DNA from: Brevibacterium sp. XM4083
Lineage (GTDB): Bacteria; Actinomycetota; Actinomycetes; Actinomycetales; Brevibacteriaceae
NCBI RefSeq assembly: GCF_006489205.2
Contig: NZ_VFYR02000001.1
Location: forward strand, 962,555-1,026,554
Length of the DNA stretch: 64,000 nt
Direction of reading: 5' to 3'
Position numbers and translations under genes: made by a program. Shown piece by piece: positions 53,148 through 59,988 of the stretch. Every line of letters begins with the position of its first letter. The first letter of the stretch is position 1. The notes under the pieces were generated by a model. It was not told where the DNA came from. It saw only the letters and a program-made list of their open reading frames with translations, and searched no databases.

Positions 53148-53468
53148 TTAGGCAGTACCGGCGAGGTTGAGCCCGACGACGCCTGCGATGACGACGCCGA
53201 TACCCAGTAGCTTCTTCCAAGTCAGTTTCTGAGAAAGGAAGAGCGCGCCGAGGATGACAATTCCGACGCCGGCTAGAGAGGTCCACAGTGCGTAGCCGAC
53301 GCCGACGTCGAAGGTCAGCAGGGCCAGACTGAGGAAGAAGGTGGCGATGCCGCCACTGACGAGGGTGGCGATGCTCCACCAGAGTTTGGTGAAGCCTTGT
53401 GCCTTTCCGGCGGAGATGCCGACTGCGACTTCGAAGATGACGGCGATGCCGAGGTAGAGCCAACTCAT
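53148..53468 (-). CDS. SMR-family efflux subunit B
   Basis: A 106-residue SMR protein of standard size: MSWLYLGIAVIFEVAVGISAG carries the essential Glu at about residue 14, followed by three further spans. The frame opens upstream, but the ATG at 53468 with GAAAGG upstream gives the family start. It pairs with the neighbouring SMR gene 39 bp downstream. Their placement inside the biosynthetic locus suggests export or self-protection. Confidence 0.85.
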   Translation of the reverse strand: MSWLYLGIAVIFEVAVGISAGKAQGFTKLWWSIATLVSGGIATFFLSLALLTFDVGVGYALWTSLAGVGIVILGALFLSQKLTWKKLLGIGVVIAGVVGLNLAGTA

Positions 53469-53506
53469 GGTGAGTTTCCTTTCAGGGGGGGGCACAGGAG
53501 CGCTGG

Positions 53507-53995
53507 TTAGCGTCCGTGGTTGTTCTGTGTCTGGAGGTATCGAGAGAACGGCTCGTTGCCGCGCTCGGTGGGCAGATGATTGAAGACGGCGGACCGGAGC
53601 CCATCGGTGATACCCAGCGAGGGGTAGCTGGCGCGATAGTCGAACCCCCATCTGGCGACGACGTCGCGGTCGACGGCCACGCAGATGGCTTCGATGCCGT
53701 GGTCGAGGGCGAAGCGATAGCAGAGCCCGCAGGGTTCGCCGGTGGCCAGCAGCGTGGTTCCGGATAGGTCCTCCCGGCCGTCCTCCTCGAGGACTTCACG
53801 CATGGCGACGATCTCGGCGTGAGCATTTGGGTCGCGAGTCTCGCGAACTCGGTTGACCCCGAAGCCGGAGATGATGCCCGAGTCATCGATGACTACGCCG
53901 ACGAAGGGCAACCCTCCGGCCTCGACGTGCTCCACGCACCTCTCAACGGCCTGGTCCATGACTTCGGCGAGGGCGTTCGGGGAAGTCGCGCTCAT
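53507..53995 (-). CDS. CMP/dCMP/nucleoside deaminase-fold zinc enzyme
   Basis: A 162-residue cytidine-deaminase-superfamily protein. Zinc ligands are His59 of HAE (residues 59-61, with Glu61 as proton shuttle) and Cys89/Cys92 of EPCGLC. Guanine, creatinine or other cyclic amidine deamination is possible, as substrate loops differ from cytidine deaminases. It overlaps the DsbA-like gene by ATGA and lies 38 bp ahead of the SMR pair, so it belongs to the second cargo operon. The substrate is unknown. Confidence 0.8.
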   Translation of the reverse strand: MSATSPNALAEVMDQAVERCVEHVEAGGLPFVGVVIDDSGIISGFGVNRVRETRDPNAHAEIVAMREVLEEDGREDLSGTTLLATGEPCGLCYRFALDHGIEAICVAVDRDVVARWGFDYRASYPSLGITDGLRSAVFNHLPTERGNEPFSRYLQTQNNHGR

Positions 53996-54612
53996 GAGCG
54001 AACCTCGCTCGTGGCAGTTCCGGTGGTCAGGTCGTCGACGGTCTTCTTCAGCCGTGTGGCGCTGGGCACTCCGGCCAGAAGGTGTCCGTCGACCATGATG
54101 CCCGGCACAGAGGTGACGCCGATGGCGTTGACCGCGTAGTCCTGGTCGGCTTGCTGTTTGGCCCGTCGGTCCTCGCTGTGCAGAGCGGCTTCAACCTCGC
54201 TCGCGTCAAGTCCTACCGAGGTGGCGACGTCAACGACCACGTCGTCATCGCCGATGTTCCGGTCGTCCTGAAAGAACGCTTTGAACATTGCCTCGGAGTA
54301 CGCATCGGCCTTGCCGTTCTCCTGGGCCAGCTGGAGCACCATGAACGCCTTCTCGGTGCGTGGCTGGGGGGAGATCGTCGGGAGGCTGATGGGAACATTG
54401 AGGCGCTCGGCCATCGGGTAGACCGCGTCCTTCCAGATCCGCGGCAGATAGTCGTCTTCGGGTCGCAGAGTGGGGACAGGGTCGGGGCGTAGTTCGAAGG
54501 GCCGGATGGTCACCTCGACGTCGCGGTCTTGCTTGAGCTCTTCGATGGCTCCCTCCACGAGGAAGCAGAAGGGGCAGACGTAGTCAACAAAAACATCAAT
54601 CTTCGTAGTCAT
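53992..54612 (-). CDS. DsbA-family thioredoxin-fold protein (FrnE-like)
   Basis: A 206-residue DsbA-like protein with the active site CPFC (residues 13-16) after KIDVFVDYV, a helical insert and the cis-Pro loop GVTSVPGIMVDG. There is no signal peptide, so it works in the cytoplasm, like FrnE-type polyketide-tailoring or 2-hydroxychromene-2-carboxylate-isomerase relatives. The first gene of the second cargo operon, with GAAAGGAC ahead of the ATG and an 18-bp operator 35-52 bp upstream. It may handle a thiol in biosynthesis or redox stress from the product. Confidence 0.8.
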   Translation of the reverse strand: MTTKIDVFVDYVCPFCFLVEGAIEELKQDRDVEVTIRPFELRPDPVPTLRPEDDYLPRIWKDAVYPMAERLNVPISLPTISPQPRTEKAFMVLQLAQENGKADAYSEAMFKAFFQDDRNIGDDDVVVDVATSVGLDASEVEAALHSEDRRAKQQADQDYAVNAIGVTSVPGIMVDGHLLAGVPSATRLKKTVDDLTTGTATSEVRS

Positions 54613-54646
54613 GGATCAGTCCTTTCAATTCAGTGATTGTTAAGTG

Positions 54647-54664
54647 TGCATGTGCATACATGTA
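54647..54664. promoter_or_regulatory. Shared cargo operator, site A
   Basis: TGCATGTGCATACATGTA lies 35-52 bp upstream of the dsbA-like gene. It matches the consensus T-N-CATGTRCATGCATSWA built from the four copies in the cargo. It probably lies in the promoter of the dsbA-deaminase-SMR-MFS operon. Confidence 0.65.
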
Positions 54665-54701
54665 TATGGGTGCAAGTCGGCCCCGACTGACGGGGTGACT
54701 C

Positions 54702-55175
54702 TTAGGAGATGAGCTTGCTGATCGCTTCGAACGATTGGTCGAGATCAACCAGGTCCAGCTGCGGATACTGTTTGGCTGCACCGCTGAGCAGCTCGCAGAT
54801 TTTCGTTTCGTATGGCTCACGAATCTCCGTCACGGCGTCCAGGCCGGTATCGGTGATGACCGCGTACACCCCTCGTCCGTCGTCAGGGCAGGTGTCTCGG
54901 AAGGCCAACCCCTTGTCCTCCATGCGTCCGACCAGTCGAGTCACCGAGCTCTGGGTGAGGCCGACCCGGTTCGCGAGCTCGGTGATCCGCAGCTCCCGAT
55001 CGGATGTACGGCTCAGATGAAGCACGGCTCGGTACTCGGTGAGGCCGATGTTGTAGTTGTCGACCAGCCACTTACCTAGTGTGGCGTCGACCGCGGCGAC
55101 GATCGCTGCAACCTGCGCCCACGACGCGCTGAGGTTGCGGACCGGGGGGGTCTCTACTGACTCGGAAGATTCCAT
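54702..55175 (-). CDS. MarR-family transcriptional regulator
   Basis: A 157-residue winged helix-turn-helix regulator. The recognition region is RITELANRVGLTQSSVTRLV (about residues 65-84), followed by a wing with DTCPDDGRGVYAVIT. ATG codons at 55175 and 55181 both lie inside an operator copy (55171-55188), implying autoregulation and possibly leaderless translation. It stands between the two cargo operons, both of which have the same operator, so it is the likely repressor of the whole locus, released by the product or a precursor. Confidence 0.82.
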   Translation of the reverse strand: MESSESVETPPVRNLSASWAQVAAIVAAVDATLGKWLVDNYNIGLTEYRAVLHLSRTSDRELRITELANRVGLTQSSVTRLVGRMEDKGLAFRDTCPDDGRGVYAVITDTGLDAVTEIREPYETKICELLSGAAKQYPQLDLVDLDQSFEAISKLIS

Positions 55176-55188
55176 GTACATGCACGTA
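55171..55188. promoter_or_regulatory. Shared cargo operator, site B
   Basis: TCCATGTACATGCACGTA covers the marR start codon, with the perfect palindrome ATGTACAT at 55174-55181. It matches the other three cargo operator copies at 13 or more of 18 positions as judged by eye. Confidence 0.62.
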
Positions 55189-55213
55189 ATAGTACCATGG
55201 GTGTGCTTCCGGG

Positions 55214-55987
55214 TCACCCCTGCTCGAAGAGGCATCCGTATCCTCTCACCTGCGATCTCAGTTCAGTGCCCTCCAGACTGGCCCATACGAGAACCTGGTT
55301 GGCGGTGAGCACGGTGATTCCCAGATGACGTTCGAGGTAGTCGATCGAACCGATCGCTCGCTGCCCGTTGCCGGCGATGAAGACAGTCTCTGCACCGGTG
55401 TCTGCGACCAGCTTCTCCACGGCGGCGGCCGTCGAGGCCGGGTCGATCGTCAGCGGACCTCCGACAGGGCCACTGGGCGTTGCCGAGATGATATCCAAGC
55501 CCTGGTTTCGGAAGTAGGAGTCCCCAGCAGCACAGAGCTCCTCGTCGAACCAGGAAGGGGCCATGACTGCGATCTTCTCCAGCCCCAGCTGCCGAATCGC
55601 TGCGCTGGCCGCCGTGCCGGTGGTGTTCAGCTTGATTCCATGGCTGACCCCGGACAGTCTCGCAAGTAGCTCCTGCTCGCGCTCGGCGCCGATCTTGAAC
55701 GAGGAGCTGGTGAAGGCCAGCCCAATCGCATCCAGCGGTGAGCTGGAGAGGCTCTCAACTGTGCGGTCGATGATTTCCGGGGAGATGAACTGCAAAACCG
55801 GGTCATGGGCGATCTTCTCGTCGATCGTCCCGCCCGGGTGCATCGGGCTGAAATCGACACGGGCTCCATGGACAGTGCTGCGCGTGCCGGTGAGCATCGC
55901 CTGGGCTTCGGCCTCCGGGCCGATGTCAGCGTGAGGGGTGACGATTCCGAGTTTGAAGTCGGATTCCCATCCGTCGTATTTCCACAT
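55214..55987 (-). CDS. Asp/Glu racemase/arylmalonate-decarboxylase-fold protein lacking catalytic Cys
   Basis: A 257-residue protein of the maleate isomerase/arylmalonate decarboxylase superfamily: GIVTPHADIGPEAEAQ at the N-terminus, AIGLAFTSSSFKIG where the first catalytic Cys (CTSGS) is normally found, and VFIAGNGQRAI where the second is expected, followed by TANQVLVW. Both cysteines are replaced, so normal racemase or isomerase chemistry is unlikely. The remaining Cys (in ELCAAG and GYGCLF) are elsewhere. It ends the biosynthetic operon, 14 bp after the transglutaminase-like gene. It may bind a dicarboxylate-like intermediate or decarboxylate by another route. Confidence 0.75.
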   Translation of the reverse strand: MWKYDGWESDFKLGIVTPHADIGPEAEAQAMLTGTRSTVHGARVDFSPMHPGGTIDEKIAHDPVLQFISPEIIDRTVESLSSSPLDAIGLAFTSSSFKIGAEREQELLARLSGVSHGIKLNTTGTAASAAIRQLGLEKIAVMAPSWFDEELCAAGDSYFRNQGLDIISATPSGPVGGPLTIDPASTAAAVEKLVADTGAETVFIAGNGQRAIGSIDYLERHLGITVLTANQVLVWASLEGTELRSQVRGYGCLFEQG

Positions 55988-56001
55988 GTGTGTCTTCCTT
56001 T

Positions 56002-56667
56002 CTAGTTCGGCAGCGGCGTTCCGGCCAGGCTGAGCGAGGTCGGTGTCCGGCCGTGATCGGTGACCATCTTCGGGTGCTTGGTCGTAATGGCTTCCAGCAG
56101 CTCGGCCATGGTCGGGTCGGAATAGGAGCGTTGCTCGCCCCGATAGTGCATCTTCGTGCTGTCGCTGTTGCGCTGCTCGATGGCGTCGCCGCTCGGGTTG
56201 AAGCGGAGGACGTCGATTCCGTAGAGCATGCACAGCAGGGTGTTGAAGATCGGAGCGGCCTTGATCCAGCGACCGTTGAGGTAGATCCGTGCGTACCAGT
56301 GCAGGAACTCCTCTCCTCCGACAAGTTCATGCATTGCCGCGTCGGCGACGTGGTTGGTGACCACGTCGGAGCAGAGGACGGCAGGCACTCCCAGCCGGCG
56401 GCAGCCGGCAACGAACAGGATGCTCTTGTGCAGGCAGAAGCCGGAGGGCTCGTCGACGACGCCGGAGGCGCTGAGCTCTGTGTTCAGCGGGACGTTGAAG
56501 ACGTTGTAGTCGATGGTGTCGCGGACTGCATCGTGCAGGCGCTCGACAGCCTTGGCGATGTTCGTTTCGCTGTAGCAGCCGGCCTCTTCAACGAACCGGG
56601 AGACGGCAGGGTCCTCGTAGTCGAATACCGCGGTTGCGTCGGTGAGCTGCGGGTCGTGGGCGATCAT
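56002..56667 (-). CDS. Transglutaminase-like protein (possible amide-forming enzyme)
   Basis: A 221-residue protein with the papain-like transglutaminase core: Cys78 in SGFCLHKSILF and His123 in LHWYARIYLNGRW. The third triad position, normally Asp in W-x-x-x-DP, is Ala (WIKAAPIF), so the mechanism may use only Cys-His. In andrimid biosynthesis a transglutaminase homologue joins a carrier-bound acyl group to an amine, and a similar job here would make an amide from the carrier-protein-bound acid. ATGA overlap with the dehydrogenase gene shows tight coupling. The activity is inferred. Confidence 0.75.
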   Translation of the reverse strand: MIAHDPQLTDATAVFDYEDPAVSRFVEEAGCYSETNIAKAVERLHDAVRDTIDYNVFNVPLNTELSASGVVDEPSGFCLHKSILFVAGCRRLGVPAVLCSDVVTNHVADAAMHELVGGEEFLHWYARIYLNGRWIKAAPIFNTLLCMLYGIDVLRFNPSGDAIEQRNSDSTKMHYRGEQRSYSDPTMAELLEAITTKHPKMVTDHGRTPTSLSLAGTPLPN

Positions 56668-57797
56668 GAGGTCACTCCCAACATGGTGGCGATCTTGGTG
56701 CGCAGGAGGTCATTCGAACCGGAGTAGATTGCTCCGGGGATGGCATCGAGCAGGAAGGTGGGCAGCGGTGATGCGGCCAGGTAGCCGTTGCCACCGTGGA
56801 CTCGGATGGCGTTGATCGCAGAGTCGACATTGGCCTCGCTGATGAATACCTTTGCCGCCGCAATCGGGATGGTGACGTCCTCGAACCCGTCGAGGCGTTC
56901 CGCGATCGACTCCAGGAGGGCCCCGCCGAGCTCGATGGCCATCTGGGTCTCGACGATCCGGTCGGCCACGAGCTGGTTGCTGCCGATGCTGGTACCAAAC
57001 TGTTTGCGGTCGTTGACGTAGCGGACCGAGCGGGAGACCAGTTGCTCCATCTCGCCGATGTTGCCGGCGAAGGCGAGCAGGATCTCGCGTTTCATGACCT
57101 GGTCGAGGATGAGCAGTCCGGCGCCGGTGTGGCCGATGCGGTTCCGCGCCGGCACCTGGACGTCCTGCAACGAGACTTCCCCGATGGGGGATGTGCTCAG
57201 CCCCGCGGTAGGCATGGGCTGTGAGGTATCGACGCCAGGCCACCCTGTCTCGATGAGGAACGCTGAGAGCCCCTTGTCGACGCCGTCTTCGACGGTCTTG
57301 GCGTAGACGACGAGAGTCGAGGCGATCGGTGCGTTGGTGATGAACCGCTTGGTGCCGTTCAGCACGTAGTGTCCGTCTCGAAGGCTCGCCGTTGTGCTCA
57401 TGCTCATCACATCGGAGCCTGCTCCAGCTTCGGTGATGGCGTGACCGCCGATGGCGTTTCCAGCCTCGGCTGCAGGCAGGTAGTGCTCTTGCAGTTCTTT
57501 GTCCGCAAAGGCCCGCAGGCAGTAGATGGTACTGGCCAGCTGGGTCACAGCTGAGAAGGTCAGGCCTCGGTCGGGACTGGTACGTCCAAGCGCGCGAATC
57601 CGGTCGATGGCGGCCCGCATTCCGCTGCTTCCGATGCCTTCGACAGCGAGGGTGCTGAACAGTCCGCTGCCAGCCGTGGCGTTCCACAGTTCAGTGGAGA
57701 AACCCTCTGCCCGCGAACGCGAGGTGGTGGAGGTGCGATCGCGCAGGTGGTCGAGGAAGCCCGACCACGGATCGTCGGTCAGTGTGGTGGTGCTCAT
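56664..57797 (-). CDS. Acyl-CoA dehydrogenase homologue, likely acting on a carrier-bound aminoacyl group
   Basis: A 377-residue flavoenzyme with FAD-binding signatures ITEAGAGSDVMSM and FITNAPIAST, and the C-terminal helix VHGGNGYLAASP. The usual catalytic Glu near the C-terminus (YEG) is replaced (IYSGSNDLLRTKI), but a Glu is present in MKREILLAFAGNIG, the position used by isovaleryl-CoA dehydrogenase and reported for prolyl-carrier-protein dehydrogenases. The start MSTTTL at 57797 has GAGGAGG upstream. With the neighbouring adenylation enzyme and carrier protein it could desaturate a carrier-bound amino acid, for example proline to pyrrole. Confidence 0.82.
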   Translation of the reverse strand: MSTTTLTDDPWSGFLDHLRDRTSTTSRSRAEGFSTELWNATAGSGLFSTLAVEGIGSSGMRAAIDRIRALGRTSPDRGLTFSAVTQLASTIYCLRAFADKELQEHYLPAAEAGNAIGGHAITEAGAGSDVMSMSTTASLRDGHYVLNGTKRFITNAPIASTLVVYAKTVEDGVDKGLSAFLIETGWPGVDTSQPMPTAGLSTSPIGEVSLQDVQVPARNRIGHTGAGLLILDQVMKREILLAFAGNIGEMEQLVSRSVRYVNDRKQFGTSIGSNQLVADRIVETQMAIELGGALLESIAERLDGFEDVTIPIAAAKVFISEANVDSAINAIRVHGGNGYLAASPLPTFLLDAIPGAIYSGSNDLLRTKIATMLGVTS

Positions 57798-57807
57798 GCT
57801 CGCCTCC

Positions 57808-58182
57808 TCAGTAGGTGCTGAAGCCGTTGGCGCTGAGGACGTGCTTCTCGTCCCCGCGGATCGGCGGGTTGAAGATGCTGACGAGCTCGAGATCCTCGTG
57901 GTCCGACGCGCGCAGGTAGTGCGGCTCGTTGCCGTCCAGGACGTAGACCACGCCAGGGGTGACCTCGAAGAAGTTGCCCTCGGTGTCTTCGACGTTGCCC
58001 GAGCCGCGGATGCAGTAGCAGGCTTCGAGGTTCTTCTGGTACTCGAGCTTGGACTCGGTGCCGGCTCGCACGAGGGTGTGGGCGACGGCGAAGCCCATGT
58101 TGTCCTTTTCGACCAGAAGGCGGTGGCTGGTGCCGTTGCCCCACTCGACGGCGGAAACGTCATTCTTGGACCTGGTGAACAT
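57808..58182 (-). CDS. Ectoine-synthase-like cupin
   Basis: A 124-residue cupin of EctC size. FEACYCIRGSG-like strand (Glu53 in NLEACYC), GVVYVLDGNEPHYLRA (Tyr80 and His88) and SIFNPPIRG follow EctC closely, and these three residues correspond to the metal ligands known for ectoine synthase (Glu57, Tyr85, His93). No ectA, ectB or ectD is nearby, so it does not serve ectoine synthesis. EctC closes a ring by loss of water, and a ring-forming step on an amide or amine in this pathway is a natural guess. Confidence 0.78.
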   Translation of the reverse strand: MFTRSKNDVSAVEWGNGTSHRLLVEKDNMGFAVAHTLVRAGTESKLEYQKNLEACYCIRGSGNVEDTEGNFFEVTPGVVYVLDGNEPHYLRASDHEDLELVSIFNPPIRGDEKHVLSANGFSTY

Positions 58183-58238
58183 GGTGGTACTCCTTCTAAA
58201 TTGAGTTGATGTGTCTGATGGTTGATGGGATATGTGGA

Positions 58239-58499
58239 CTAGGCAGTCACGGAGTCGGTGCGGTTGGTCTCGATGAACCCGGCGATGCCTTCTGGCGTCT
58301 TCAGCTCATCGGGGTTGATAGGGATGGTGTTGATCGGGATCTTGTAGGTCCTCGCGCACCAGCCCAGCAGCTGGACGGTGGTCACACTGGTGAGGATGCC
58401 GGTGCTCAGCAGATCGACATCGGAGGGCAGCTGGTCCGCCGTGATGTCGGTGGCGAAGGTTTCGGCGATGTACTGCTTGACGTCGTTGATGGTGGGCAT
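58239..58499 (-). CDS. Stand-alone acyl/peptidyl carrier protein
   Basis: An 86-residue four-helix carrier protein. The pantetheine-attachment Ser is Ser38 in STGILTSVTTVQLLGW, with Thr instead of the common Asp just before it. It is modified by the Sfp-type transferase encoded at the end of the locus. It stands 3 bp ahead of the adenylation-enzyme stop on the same strand, so the two are co-expressed and form a stand-alone loading pair. Confidence 0.85.
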   Translation of the reverse strand: MPTINDVKQYIAETFATDITADQLPSDVDLLSTGILTSVTTVQLLGWCARTYKIPINTIPINPDELKTPEGIAGFIETNRTDSVTA

Positions 58500-58502
58500 G
58501 AG

Positions 58503-59864
58503 TTACTCGCTTTCTACTCGGGACTTGATGGTGGGAAGATCTGGTTTTCCGTTGCCGTTCAGCGGGAACGGTCCGGCAAATGCGTGGAGGTGGTTCGGCA
58601 TCGCGAAGGCGGGCAGAGTCGCGCTCATCGCCATGCGTAGCTGCAGTCCGGTTGTGGCTGTGCCATGGTCTGGAGTGGTGTAGGCCATGTGCAGTTCTTC
58701 GGCGGGTGCAGTGTCCGTCAGCCAAGCGCAAGCCATTCCCACCAGCCCTGTCCGGCGTGCGGCGTTCTCGAGTTCTTCGAGGTTGACGCGCTGACCGCGG
58801 ACCTTGACCACTCGATCGCGTCGGCCCTGATACATCAGCTGTCCGTTGGCCCACAGGGCTTGGTCCTTCATCGGATAGAGCGCATCGGCCGTCACGGGCA
58901 AGGGCGTCATGCTGCCTTCGTGGATGTAGCCGTCAGCCATCCATGGGGTGCGTACGAGCAACTCTCCATGAGTTGCCTCAGCCGCCTCATGGAGCGGCTG
59001 GCGTTCCCCGTCGGCATCGAGGTAAATCTCGCAGCCGGCAATCGGCATGCCGAGCGGCAACGTCTCAGTGCCGGCGAACTGCTGGGCTGAGAGCGTTTCG
59101 ATGAGGCAGTCGTTGACCTCGGTTGCGCCGTAGACATTGTGGAAGGTTGCCTCGGGGAACAACTTGGCCGCGGCGGCACGCGCTGGCTGTGCGACGACTC
59201 CACCGGTGAGCACGACATTGCGAATCGAGGGGTAGGTCGCGCCACCTGCGGCGTTGATCAGCGCGTCCAACGTGGACGGCACGACCTGGACGAAGGTCGG
59301 CCGGTGCTCATCGAGGAGGCGCGCCAGGTAGGCAGCGTCGTGCAGTCGTGCGGCCTCGGCGGCGACCACGGTGCCACCGGAGGACAGAACTGCCCAGGTG
59401 TCCAGCAGGGAGACGTCGAAGTTCCAGGGGCTCAGGCTCAGGGAGAGGGTCGTCGCGTCGAAGTTGAAGTAGTCCTGTCCCCACTGGAGGAACTGCACAA
59501 GCCCTGCGACGGGGATGGCGACGAGTTTTGGGGTGCCCGTCGAGCCGGAGGTGGGCAGAGCGAGGATCCCGCCGCTTGCGGTGCCCTCTGCCTGGTGCCG
59601 GGACCGAGCGAACTGTTCGACCTGCTCGGCAACCGACTTCAGATAGGTCTCCGTGGCTGTGGTCGGGACCAATGCTGCCACGCCTCCGCGGTTGAGGACC
59701 TCGGCGCACTCATCGATGAGCCGACGGTTCTTGGTCGCGCGGTAGATCCCGTACTCGAGGCTGGCGACGTCGTCGGTGCGCTTGTCCTCGCCTTCGACGA
59801 TGGTTCCGGCGGACAGCTCGAGGCGAGGTGCCGCTGCTTTGGCAGTTGTCGCAGTCAGGGTCAT
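58503..59864 (-). CDS. Stand-alone amino-acid adenylation enzyme (NRPS A-domain/AMP ligase)
   Basis: A 453-residue ANL-superfamily enzyme that activates an acid as AMP ester and loads the adjacent carrier protein. Core motifs are LPTSGSTGTPKLV (A3), SLSPWNFDVS (A4), NVYGATEVND (A5), YQGRRDRVVKVRGQRVNLEELE (A7/A8, cited by position about 375-395) and the catalytic Lys in NGNGKPDL (A10). The A4 Asp in WNFDVS indicates an alpha-amino acid substrate. A hand-read specificity code is D-V-L-V-V-T-V-D-C-K, which matches no code I know. It starts the biosynthetic operon, with AAGGAG at the start. Confidence 0.85.
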   Translation of the reverse strand: MTLTATTAKAAAPRLELSAGTIVEGEDKRTDDVASLEYGIYRATKNRRLIDECAEVLNRGGVAALVPTTATETYLKSVAEQVEQFARSRHQAEGTASGGILALPTSGSTGTPKLVAIPVAGLVQFLQWGQDYFNFDATTLSLSLSPWNFDVSLLDTWAVLSSGGTVVAAEAARLHDAAYLARLLDEHRPTFVQVVPSTLDALINAAGGATYPSIRNVVLTGGVVAQPARAAAAKLFPEATFHNVYGATEVNDCLIETLSAQQFAGTETLPLGMPIAGCEIYLDADGERQPLHEAAEATHGELLVRTPWMADGYIHEGSMTPLPVTADALYPMKDQALWANGQLMYQGRRDRVVKVRGQRVNLEELENAARRTGLVGMACAWLTDTAPAEELHMAYTTPDHGTATTGLQLRMAMSATLPAFAMPNHLHAFAGPFPLNGNGKPDLPTIKSRVESE

Positions 59865-59942
59865 GGGTGCTCCTTCCTGTTCGTCTCGTCCGAGAGGAGT
59901 GGGCTCTCCTGGCTGCCAGGTGCTGGCCTCTCGGCGTTTTGA

Positions 59943-59988
59943 TTGATGTACATGCATCAACCTAGACTAGTGCATGTGCATGCATCAA
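59943..59988. promoter_or_regulatory. Shared cargo operators, sites C1 and C2 (divergent promoter)
   Basis: TTGATGTACATGCATCAA (59943-59960) and TGCATGTGCATGCATCAA (59971-59988) share 14 of 18 bases and start 28 bp apart. They lie between the adenylation operon (leftward) and the phosphopantetheinyl transferase (rightward), so one repressor could control both directions. Confidence 0.7.

Noticed and set aside
53109-53506. Guanidine riboswitch ahead of the SMR genes
   Set aside because: The gaps are only 38-39 bp and contain no such conserved structure.
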